From assembly GCA_963674625.2 (NCBI GenBank), contig CAXXXO010000002.1:139695-203694 (forward strand): 64,000 nt of DNA, written 5' to 3'. This DNA comes from JALHFZ01 sp963674625. Its GTDB lineage: Bacteria > Synergistota > Synergistia > Synergistales > Aminobacteriaceae. Numbering within the stretch: the first letter of the stretch is position 1; each line of letters begins with the position of its first letter. This document shows positions 1 through 7,291 of the stretch, piece by piece. Position numbers and translations under genes: made by a program. The notes under the pieces were generated by a model. It saw nothing but the letters and a program-made list of their open reading frames with translations, was not told the DNA's origin and searched no databases.

Positions 1-148
1 AAAACTCGCCGGGAAGCGGGCCGTTCTGGTGGATGACGTGGCCACCACGGGCACGACCATCCGCCGGGCTGCCGAGGCCATCGCCCGGGGAGGCGGACGG
101 GCTCTCCTTGCCGTTACTTGGACCCACTCCCCTAAAGCTTCCCCCTGA
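1..148 (+). CDS. comF: ComF-family phosphoribosyltransferase, C-terminal fragment
   Basis: The reading frame is open from base 2 to a TGA at 146-148 and encodes the last 48 residues of a protein that starts before the window. The fragment contains VLVDDVATTGTT, the PRPP-binding loop of type I phosphoribosyltransferases, near its start. In ComF proteins this motif sits close to the C-terminus, as here. ComF-like genes are often found just before flgM in flagellated bacteria, which supports the call. The natural substrate of most ComF proteins is unknown. Another small phosphoribosyltransferase cannot be excluded from a fragment this short. Confidence 0.7.
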   Translation, partial: KLAGKRAVLVDDVATTGTTIRRAAEAIARGGGRALLAVTWTHSPKASP

Positions 149-160
149 GGTTTCCGATAA
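133..160 (+). promoter_or_regulatory. Candidate sigma-28 promoter of the flgM operon
   Basis: The -35-like block TAAAGCTT (133-140) and the -10-like block TCCGATAA (153-160) are separated by 12 bases. The sigma-28 consensus is TAAAGTTT-N11-GCCGATAA, so 14 of 16 positions match, with a spacer one base longer. The site overlaps the end of the comF-like gene and lies 42 bases before flgM. Late flagellar control of flgM is expected. Confidence 0.6.
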
Positions 161-201
161 CTGAACCAAGGAAGCAATTTCCTTTTCGATGAGGTGAGAG
201 C

Positions 202-489
202 ATGATAGAGAAGATATCAGGAGTCTACGGACCGAAGGCAATCGACAAGGTGAACGGGAAAAAAGGGTACTCCTCCCCGAAGGAAGAGGCCAGAACCGAC
301 GGCGTTGAGTTCAGCTCCTTCGCCGTGGAGCTGGCGAAAGTCTCAGGGGAGCTCAAGAAGATCCCGGACGTCCGGGAAGACCTGGTGGATGACCTGAAGC
401 GCCAGATCTCCGCGGGAACCTACAGTCCCGATATGCAAAAAGTCGCCCGCAGCCTGATCGCAGCCGGTTTGATGAAGCCGGAAGAGTAG
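202..489 (+). CDS. flgM: Anti-sigma-28 factor FlgM
   Basis: This 95-residue protein has the size and layout of FlgM, which binds and blocks sigma-28 (FliA) until the hook-basal body is finished and FlgM is exported. The N-terminal half is polar and probably disordered. The C-terminal half holds the sigma-binding region, with helical segments around residues 50-90 (VREDLVDDLKRQISAGTY, then ARSLIAAGLM). A GAGGTGAGAG ribosome binding site lies just before the ATG. It is the first gene of flgM-flgN-flgK-flgL and is preceded by a sigma-28-like promoter, which would give negative feedback. The family is poorly conserved, so the call rests on pattern plus context. Confidence 0.85.
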   Translation: MIEKISGVYGPKAIDKVNGKKGYSSPKEEARTDGVEFSSFAVELAKVSGELKKIPDVREDLVDDLKRQISAGTYSPDMQKVARSLIAAGLMKPEE

Positions 490-490
490 C

Positions 491-943
491 ATGGCATCGT
501 CGGCAAAGGCTCTCGGGGATGTGCTTGCCGGGCAGGCTCAGGTACTTCGTACCCTCGGGGATGTGACCGTACGGCAGAGAGAGGCGCTCCGGGAAGGGCG
601 CCTCGAATTATTGCAGGATCTCTTCAGGGAGATGCAGTCCCTCTCTTTTTCCGCCGAAGCCCTGGAAGGACGGCGCTCCCGCCTGGCCGGAGATCTGGCC
701 GAAAAGTTCGGATGTCCATCTTCCCTGTCCGCTCTCTGCGCGGCTCTTCCCGAAGAAGAGGGGGCGGTCCTTTCGGAAAAGGGAAAAGAGCTCGACGGGG
801 CCGTCCGGCGTGTGCAGGCGGAGATGCAGATTCTCGCAGCCCTCGTGGACGAGAACCAGAGGCTCAGCGGCATGATGGCCGCCGAATGGAAACGCCTTCA
901 GGGCATGAATCCCTCCCGTTCGGGAGTGGAATTCCGGGGATAG
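491..943 (+). CDS. flgN: FlgN-family export chaperone for hook-associated proteins
   Basis: The gene encodes 150 residues, mostly alpha-helical and rich in Leu, Glu and Arg, as expected of FlgN. FlgN binds the C-termini of FlgK and FlgL in the cytoplasm and delivers them to the flagellar export gate. The start codon lies one base after the flgM stop, so the two are probably translated together. flgK follows 11 bases downstream, the usual chaperone-before-client order. Sequence similarity in this family is weak, and position between flgM and flgK is the main evidence. A longer frame starting inside this gene (712) runs into flgK and is not used. Confidence 0.8.
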   Translation: MASSAKALGDVLAGQAQVLRTLGDVTVRQREALREGRLELLQDLFREMQSLSFSAEALEGRRSRLAGDLAEKFGCPSSLSALCAALPEEEGAVLSEKGKELDGAVRRVQAEMQILAALVDENQRLSGMMAAEWKRLQGMNPSRSGVEFRG

Positions 944-954
944 GAGGGGCCGCC

Positions 955-3444
955 ATGCTGAACAGCTTCTTCGGGCTCGAGATGGGCCGGCGGGCCATGG
1001 ACTACTTCCGCCGGGGGATGGAAACGGCGGGACACAACATCTCCAACGCCGACGTGGAGGGGTTCTCCCGTCAGCGGGTGGAGGCTTCCACGGCGTACCC
1101 TTTTACCGATCCTAGCCTCGCCCGGCCGGATATCCCCGGGCAGATCGGCACGGGAGTTCAGATTGACGCCATCGTCCGCCTGAGGGACGCCTTCCTCGAC
1201 ATTCAGTACCGGGAGGAGACCACTGTGCAGGGATACTGGGAGCAGATCGAAAACGCTCTCTCTACCGTGGAGGTCTACGTCAACGAACCTGCGGGGGAAG
1301 GCTTCAAGGCCGCCCTCGATGAATACTGGACCGGCCTGCAGGAACTGCAGAAGCGCCCCGACGACTCCTCGGTCAGGGAAAACATTGTGGAGAAGACGAA
1401 AAACCTCACGGTCTATCTCGACCAGCTTGTCCGGAACTACGACGAATACCGGGCATCCCTCAACGGCGAGGTCAAGCTCATGGTAGAGGATGCCAACGGC
1501 CTCATCGACCAGATCGCCGCGCTTAACACCACCATCTCGCAGGTGAAGGGCGTGGGGGGAAACCCCAACGATCTCCTCGACCGACGGGATACTCTCGTGG
1601 ATAAACTCTCCAAAATTCTTGACATCACGGTGAATCCGCCCTGTTCCTCCGACGACGGCGATTTCAAGATCGACGTGGGAGGCAAGATGCTCGTTCAGGG
1701 GGACCGGACCCGGCACCTCGTCCTCGTCCCCGTTGCCGGAAACGGCGGCATGTTCGACGTCCAGGTGGAGGACAACCTATTCGACCACGTCTCGAACCCC
1801 GCGGTTCTGGGAGCCCTGATCGAGCAGAATGCCCCCGAGGCAGTCCACACGGTAAACATCAAGCGCCTGGCCACGGAGACTGCCTGGTCCGTGGGGCAGG
1901 GCGATTCCTTCTGTCCGGAGCGGATCAAACCGGAGGAGACCGACGAGGCCCTCAACCTCAGCGGCATCTTCTCCCTCCAGGTGGGAGGACAGGGGACGAG
2001 ATCCGTTTCCTCCATACTCACCGGGGGAATCGTTCTCGGGCCGGGAAGTCCGGGAAGCGAATCCCTCCTCCGCATATCCTCTGGAGGAACCGAGCGCACC
2101 ATCTCCGTTGCCTGGAACGACGGAACGGGCGTCTGGGATCTCTCCGACGGCGCCAATGCGGCCTCGTCGGTCTCAGGGGATCTCACTCTGGCCGACCTGC
2201 AGGGATTTCTCACGGCAAGCTTCGGCAGCGAAGCGTCCGTCACCCTCAATACGGCAGGGACCCAGATGACTATCGCAAGCGCCGACAGCAGCCTTCTCTC
2301 GGTCATGGACATAAAGGGAAACCTCGCGGGTATCCTGGGGATTGAAAACGATGCCCCCACGATCTCCATCGAGGTGACGGAAGAGGACACCCTCGAGACC
2401 ATCCGGAACAAGATCAACAGCATGTACTCGGAGGAGAACGGACTGAACGGCCCCGAAGACTGGCTGCACGCCGACATTCGCCTCGACGACGCCACGGGGA
2501 CCTACTATATTGCCCTGGAGAGCAACCGGGTGGGGGAGGCTCACCGGATCAACGTCTCGGGAGACGGAAACGGAAGCCTTCAGATCGCCAAGCGCCTAGG
2601 GTTCCTTAACGGGGACGGCACAACGAACTACAAGGAGGTCGCCCGGGACGCGGCCTTCACCTTCGACGGAAAACTCTACCTCTCGGAGAGCAACTCGGTT
2701 CAGGACGCCCGGCGTGTTCCGCTCAAAAGCGACTATTCGGGCAAAACGATGGAAGAGATCTCTCCGGGGCTGCGCCTCGAGCTACGGGCCGTGGGCGAGT
2801 CGGGAATCACCGTGCGGCACCATGTCAAGGGAGGGGCGCTGAAGGGGCTTCTCGAGGCCAGGGACGACATCATCCTCGACTTCCTCGATGTCTTTGACGA
2901 AATGGCCTTCGGCCTCGCCTCGGAGATGAACGCCATCCACTACAGCGGACACGGAATCGGAGGCAGCGAAACGACCACGGGAGTGGCCTTCTTCGACCCC
3001 ATCGCGGTGCAGTACGGAGCAAGCAGGCATCTCGCCCTCAACCGGGCGGTGGATGAAGACCGGAGCCTCATTGCCGCTTCTTCGGGAGGAGGAGACGGCT
3101 TCAGCGTCGGATCCGGAGACGGCAGCAACGCCCTCAGAATGGCCCAGCTCAAGCAGACGGAGGTTCTTCAAAATCAGAGCTCCGATTTCAACGAATTCTA
3201 CGAGGCCTTCATCGCCAAGCTCGGAGCCCGGGGACAGCAGGCGGACACCATGCTCGAAAACCAGAACGCTCTCCTCGGCCAGATTGATAATCAGCGCCAG
3301 TCGGTGATGGGGGTCAATATCGACGAGGAAATGATGGATATAATCAAATTCCAGCAGGCTTTCAACGCCATGGCCCGATACATCACCACCATCGATGAGA
3401 TGCTCGACAAGATCATCAACGGCATGGGCATCGTCGGAAGATAG
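955..3444 (+). CDS. flgK: Flagellar hook-associated protein 1 (FlgK)
   Basis: FlgK forms the hook-filament junction. The ATG at 955 is chosen because it follows a GGAGG-type site and begins the classic FlgK start, MLNSFFGLEMGRRAMDYF, followed by the rod/hook motif NISNADVEGFSRQRV. In-frame upstream codons only extend into flgN. The C-terminus, ending near MMDIIKFQQAFNAMARYITTIDEML, is the usual Flg_bbr_C region. At 829 residues it is longer than common FlgK proteins (roughly 550-650). The extra length is a central beta-rich section around residues 330-600. The FlgN chaperone is upstream and FlgL directly downstream. Confidence 0.95.
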   Translation: MLNSFFGLEMGRRAMDYFRRGMETAGHNISNADVEGFSRQRVEASTAYPFTDPSLARPDIPGQIGTGVQIDAIVRLRDAFLDIQYREETTVQGYWEQIENALSTVEVYVNEPAGEGFKAALDEYWTGLQELQKRPDDSSVRENIVEKTKNLTVYLDQLVRNYDEYRASLNGEVKLMVEDANGLIDQIAALNTTISQVKGVGGNPNDLLDRRDTLVDKLSKILDITVNPPCSSDDGDFKIDVGGKMLVQGDRTRHLVLVPVAGNGGMFDVQVEDNLFDHVSNPAVLGALIEQNAPEAVHTVNIKRLATETAWSVGQGDSFCPERIKPEETDEALNLSGIFSLQVGGQGTRSVSSILTGGIVLGPGSPGSESLLRISSGGTERTISVAWNDGTGVWDLSDGANAASSVSGDLTLADLQGFLTASFGSEASVTLNTAGTQMTIASADSSLLSVMDIKGNLAGILGIENDAPTISIEVTEEDTLETIRNKINSMYSEENGLNGPEDWLHADIRLDDATGTYYIALESNRVGEAHRINVSGDGNGSLQIAKRLGFLNGDGTTNYKEVARDAAFTFDGKLYLSESNSVQDARRVPLKSDYSGKTMEEISPGLRLELRAVGESGITVRHHVKGGALKGLLEARDDIILDFLDVFDEMAFGLASEMNAIHYSGHGIGGSETTTGVAFFDPIAVQYGASRHLALNRAVDEDRSLIAASSGGGDGFSVGSGDGSNALRMAQLKQTEVLQNQSSDFNEFYEAFIAKLGARGQQADTMLENQNALLGQIDNQRQSVMGVNIDEEMMDIIKFQQAFNAMARYITTIDEMLDKIINGMGIVGR

Positions 3445-3454
3445 GGGGACAGAG

Positions 3455-6400
3455 ATGAACCGCGTAAGCAACCCCATGATTCAGCAGATCATGCTGTCGG
3501 ACATGCACAAAAACCTCTCCCAGCTGCTGGATTACCAGCACCAGCTTGCCACGGGGAAAAAATACTCCCGCCCGTCGGACAACCCCATCGACGTGGTGAG
3601 GGAACTCGCCATGCAGACCTCGCTTACGGAGAACAGCCAGTACATCCGGAACCAGGACGACGCCATGGCCTGGCTCTCCAACACCGATACGGCCTTCAAC
3701 CAGATGACGGACATCCTTCACCGCATCCGGGAGCTCACTATCTACGCCGGAAACGGCGCCTTGGGAGCGGGGGAGTCGGAGGCCATCGCCGCCGAGATCA
3801 GCGAGCTTCAGGAAGAGCTCCGGAATACAGCCAACTACTCCGTGGAGGGGCGCTATCTTCTGTCGGGGCTCTCCACGGGAGTCAAACCATTTCTGCGGGA
3901 CGAGAACGGCCAAGTGGTCTACAAGGGAAATACAGGCAAGGTGACCTATGAAATGGAGCGGGGCGTCGAAGGGACCGTCTCCTTCCACGGCCGGGAGGTC
4001 TTTCCGGAGGATTACGCCTCCAATAGCCTCACGAGCGTGGACCTTCCCCTCGACTTTCTGTGGACCGGCAGGGACGAAATTCTCCAGATTTCCGTGGGCA
4101 GCCGAACGGTAAAAGTCCACCTTCCTGAAACATGGACCGACGCCAATCTGAACGGCTCGGACAACCCCACGGACTATAACCGGTTCCGGGACAGCGGCGA
4201 ACTTGCCGGCCACACCCTGGACGACATCGCCGAGATCATCCGGTCGAGCCTGAACATGGGGGATGTAGAGCGCCTTCTCTCGGTCACCGTGGACAAGGAT
4301 GAGGCCGCGGGAACTCAGCGCCTCGTCTTCACGAGCCACACGGGCGAGTCCCTCGCCGTGACGGGGTGGCCGGAGACGGACGCCGCGGCCGAAGCCCAGA
4401 CGATCAAGGGACTCGACGCCTCCGCCTGGACTGCCGGAGACGGAACGATCCGCCTCTTCTTCCAGGGAGGGGAGGACGTGCAGTTCTCCGTCGACGGCAC
4501 GGACGATCTCTCCAGCATCGCGGGCAAACTCACCACCGTCCTCGGCGTGGCCGCCAGGGTCTCTCCTGACGGAAATCACCTTCTCGTCACCTCCCAGGTG
4601 CCGGGAAAACCCTTCACCCTCGAGCTCACCGGCTCCGCCCGGTCCCTCTTCTCTCCTTCGGCGGAAGAGACGGTCTCCGTTTCTTCCCAGCCTGCTGTCC
4701 GGCCCGTCGACCACAGCCACATCGACTTCGCCTCCCTTCTCGGCCTCGAGACGGCCCTCAAGAGCCGCCAGTTCGGACCGGGGGAAGTCCTTTCCCTGAC
4801 GGATGACCTCCATGTGCGCTTTGAGAGCGGGAAAAACTCCGCCGAGCTGAAGATCAACGGCGGAGTCAGCCTCACGGCGGACCAGCTGGCCGAACGAATC
4901 CGCCAGGTAGCGGGAGAATGGCTCGAGGTGACAGTCCGGGAGGACATGACGGAGTCGGGCCTCGGTACGACGGGAAGCCTCGAAGAGATGACGAGCAGGC
5001 TTCTGCTTCGTCCGGTCGACAATGCCCCACTCGTTGTCTTCGACAAGAACACCGCGGGATATGCCCTCGACCTGGGGCTGTCCACAGCTGTGCAGAGCCG
5101 GAACGACACAGCCGCGGGCACGGTCTTTCCTTCCATACCCTGCGTAGACCCCAATATGGCTGCTCTCCTTTCGGTCACCCTGGGCGGAGAAAAATTCCGG
5201 GTGAAGATTTACCCTGGCGACGTCCTCTCGAACACTCCGCCGAAGGTAGACCAGCTCAAGGTGATGGAGCAGATCGTCAAGCAGGTCAACGTCCAGTCGG
5301 GCGGCGAAGTGCTCGGATATTCAGTTCTCGACGCCGCCTCGGGCCGGGGGGCCCTCTATGCCCTGAACGGAGAGGCTCTTCGCATCGTCGACCTTCCTCT
5401 GTCCGACCCCTCCTTCTCCCCCTCCTACAGCGCCGGGATCGCCCTCCAGATGGGCCTCTCCTCGGGGCTCACCAGCCCTTCCATACCGGACAATCTTCTG
5501 TCCGGTGCCGGGACGATCAGAGTCGAATCCCTGGGGCGCACCCTCGACGTGCTCATCTCGGCGGGGGATACCCCGAAAATCATCGCCGACAAAATCCGGC
5601 AGGCCGGGGGCGAATGGCTCGACGTGACCTATTTCGACCCGGAGCTGCCCGCTGCCGGGTCAGGGGCGCGGATTTCAATCGCCTCCAAGGACGGTTCCCC
5701 CCTCTCCTTCTACGATGTGGAAGGGGACGTGGCTTCCACGGTCCTCTCCCTCGACAACGCAGTGCGGGGGGACGCGGATATCACCGGATGGGCCCCTGCT
5801 GCAGGGGACACCCTCTCACTGACCGTGGACGGATATACCCACACTCTCGACCTCGACGTTATCTTCGACAGCAATTCCTCCGGCACCATCGATGCGGACG
5901 ATGTCGTAGCTGCCATTAACAGCCGCTTCCAGGGACAGGATATCAAGGCGACCCTTGTGGACAACGGCGGAGGACAGTATCTCGTGCTGACCTCACCAAG
6001 AGGATACGCCATCGAGGCGGGTGGGAGTGCCAGGGCTGCCCTCCTCGGCACGGCAACTGCCACATCTTCGCGGGGGGGGGCTCCTTCGGCCCGCAACACC
6101 CAGAACGTGGTTGTCCGCACAGCATCGAACGCGCAAAAGACCGACTTCTTCGGAGTACTGGACAATCTCGTCGATGCCGTTAAGGCCGAGGACCGGGAAG
6201 GGCTCAGCAACATTATGCTCGGCAAGGTGGACGATTTCCTCGAGAACCTGCTTAAGTGCAGAACCTCCCAGGGAGCTTTGATGAATCGCTACGAAAATAA
6301 CCAGGCCCGGTTCAAGCAGAACGACATCTATCTCACCGATCTCTACAGCAAGATTTCCGATATAGACCTCGCCGAGACGAGCACGAAATACTCCATGGCC

Positions 6401-6475
6401 CAGGCCGTCTACCAGTCAAGCCTTGCCGTGATCGCCAAGATCGTCCAGCCGACCCTGGTGGACTTCCTGAGCTAA
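3455..6475 (+). CDS. flgL: Oversized flagellar hook-associated protein 3 (FlgL)
   Basis: FlgL is the second junction protein between hook and filament. The ATG at 3455 follows an AGGGGGA site and opens the typical sequence MNRVSNPMIQQIMLSDMHKNL with a flagellin-like helical domain (about residues 1-175). The C-terminal helices (about 890-1006) are also flagellin-like. At 1,006 residues it is about three times the usual 300-350. The insert contains several related beta-rich segments; two share the signature GEWL(E/D)VT after a 'DKIRQAGG'-like helix (near residues 490 and 725). A run of eight G bases lies at about 6072-6079 in the reading frame. The gene is intact. Confidence 0.92.
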   Translation: MNRVSNPMIQQIMLSDMHKNLSQLLDYQHQLATGKKYSRPSDNPIDVVRELAMQTSLTENSQYIRNQDDAMAWLSNTDTAFNQMTDILHRIRELTIYAGNGALGAGESEAIAAEISELQEELRNTANYSVEGRYLLSGLSTGVKPFLRDENGQVVYKGNTGKVTYEMERGVEGTVSFHGREVFPEDYASNSLTSVDLPLDFLWTGRDEILQISVGSRTVKVHLPETWTDANLNGSDNPTDYNRFRDSGELAGHTLDDIAEIIRSSLNMGDVERLLSVTVDKDEAAGTQRLVFTSHTGESLAVTGWPETDAAAEAQTIKGLDASAWTAGDGTIRLFFQGGEDVQFSVDGTDDLSSIAGKLTTVLGVAARVSPDGNHLLVTSQVPGKPFTLELTGSARSLFSPSAEETVSVSSQPAVRPVDHSHIDFASLLGLETALKSRQFGPGEVLSLTDDLHVRFESGKNSAELKINGGVSLTADQLAERIRQVAGEWLEVTVREDMTESGLGTTGSLEEMTSRLLLRPVDNAPLVVFDKNTAGYALDLGLSTAVQSRNDTAAGTVFPSIPCVDPNMAALLSVTLGGEKFRVKIYPGDVLSNTPPKVDQLKVMEQIVKQVNVQSGGEVLGYSVLDAASGRGALYALNGEALRIVDLPLSDPSFSPSYSAGIALQMGLSSGLTSPSIPDNLLSGAGTIRVESLGRTLDVLISAGDTPKIIADKIRQAGGEWLDVTYFDPELPAAGSGARISIASKDGSPLSFYDVEGDVASTVLSLDNAVRGDADITGWAPAAGDTLSLTVDGYTHTLDLDVIFDSNSSGTIDADDVVAAINSRFQGQDIKATLVDNGGGQYLVLTSPRGYAIEAGGSARAALLGTATATSSRGGAPSARNTQNVVVRTASNAQKTDFFGVLDNLVDAVKAEDREGLSNIMLGKVDDFLENLLKCRTSQGALMNRYENNQARFKQNDIYLTDLYSKISDIDLAETSTKYSMAQAVYQSSLAVIAKIVQPTLVDFLS

Positions 6476-6478
6476 ACT

Positions 6479-6505
6479 GCCCTGAAGGCTCTTTCCCGGG
6501 CAGAA
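6479..6505 (+). terminator. Weak hairpin after flgL
   Basis: CTGCCC at 6479 and GGGCAG at about 6500 can pair around a 15-base loop that has further short complementarity. A T-rich stretch follows a few bases later but is not adjacent. It may attenuate transcription between flgL and fliW, or mean nothing. Confidence 0.25.
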
Positions 6506-6550
6506 CGTATTTTTTACCCAGAATTTCTATTTTTCCGGAGGTGCTTCGTA

Positions 6551-7048
6551 GTGTCCATAGAAAAAGAAACGAGCCGTTTCGGCCTGCTCACTGTCAGCGA
6601 CGAGGATATTCTCACCTTTCCCCGGGGGATCCCCGGCTTCGAGAACCACCGCCAGTGGGCCCTTGCCGGGGACGACGACAGCCCCATCAAGTGGCTTCAG
6701 AGCCTCGCCGACGGGGAAGTGGCTCTGCCCGTGGCATCTCCCCAGGTCCTGAAGGGAGACTACAAAGCCCGGCTTCCCGAAGGGGAACTTGCCCATCTCG
6801 AAGCGTCGGGCAGCGATGACCTTGCCCTGCTGATCGTCCTCGCCATTCCGGCGGAGGCGCCGTGGGACATGACGGCAAACTTGAGGGCTCCTCTCGTTTT
6901 CAACCATAAAAAACGGATCGGCGCCCAGGTGATCGCCCATAACGAGGAGTACGGAGTGCGGGCCTCCGTCCTCAGCGACGAAATGCGGGAAACACTTCGC
7001 AAAAAAGCGGCAGCTGAAGCCACGCCCAACGCCGCCGCGGGAGCGTAG
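6551..7048 (+). CDS. fliW: Flagellar assembly factor FliW
   Basis: FliW is a small cytoplasmic protein that binds flagellin and the translational repressor CsrA. Released FliW sequesters CsrA, so flagellin is translated only when it is being exported. The 165-residue product has the family pattern: 'FGLLTVSDEDILTFPRGIPGFENHRQWAL' near the N-terminus (described here in part), then a beta-rich core and the 'NLRAPLVFNHKKRIGAQVI' segment near residues 113-131. The start is GTG at 6551, chosen because CCGGAGGTG lies just upstream. csrA starts 4 bases after its stop, the standard fliW-csrA pair. Confidence 0.95.
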   Translation: MSIEKETSRFGLLTVSDEDILTFPRGIPGFENHRQWALAGDDDSPIKWLQSLADGEVALPVASPQVLKGDYKARLPEGELAHLEASGSDDLALLIVLAIPAEAPWDMTANLRAPLVFNHKKRIGAQVIAHNEEYGVRASVLSDEMRETLRKKAAAEATPNAAAGA

Positions 7049-7052
7049 CTCC

Positions 7053-7280
7053 GTGCTTGTGCTCAGCCGCAAGCCCGGCGAGACCATCCGCATCGGCGAC
7101 GACATCGAGATTTCCATCGTGGAAGTGCGGGGAGATACGGTGAGACTTGGCATCAACGCGCCCAGGAATGTCACTATATTGCGTCAGGAATTGTTTGATC
7201 AGGTTCAGGCGGTGAATGTCGAATCAGCCAGAGGGACCGCTGCCGTCACAGAAATCAGCGATCTGTTAAAAAAGAAATAG
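7053..7280 (+). CDS. csrA: Carbon storage regulator CsrA
   Basis: CsrA is a homodimeric RNA-binding protein that blocks ribosome binding at GGA-containing leaders, including flagellin mRNA in many bacteria. The 75-residue sequence starts MLVLSRKPGETIRIGDDIEI (GTG start) and contains VRLGINAPRNVTILR, matching the family along its length. It lies 4 bases after fliW, its antagonist. The flagellin leader (AAGGAGG just before 10118) contains a GGA within its ribosome binding site, so it is a possible target, although no second site was checked. Confidence 0.97.
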   Translation: MLVLSRKPGETIRIGDDIEISIVEVRGDTVRLGINAPRNVTILRQELFDQVQAVNVESARGTAAVTEISDLLKKK

Positions 7281-7291
7281 GAGGCTCCATT

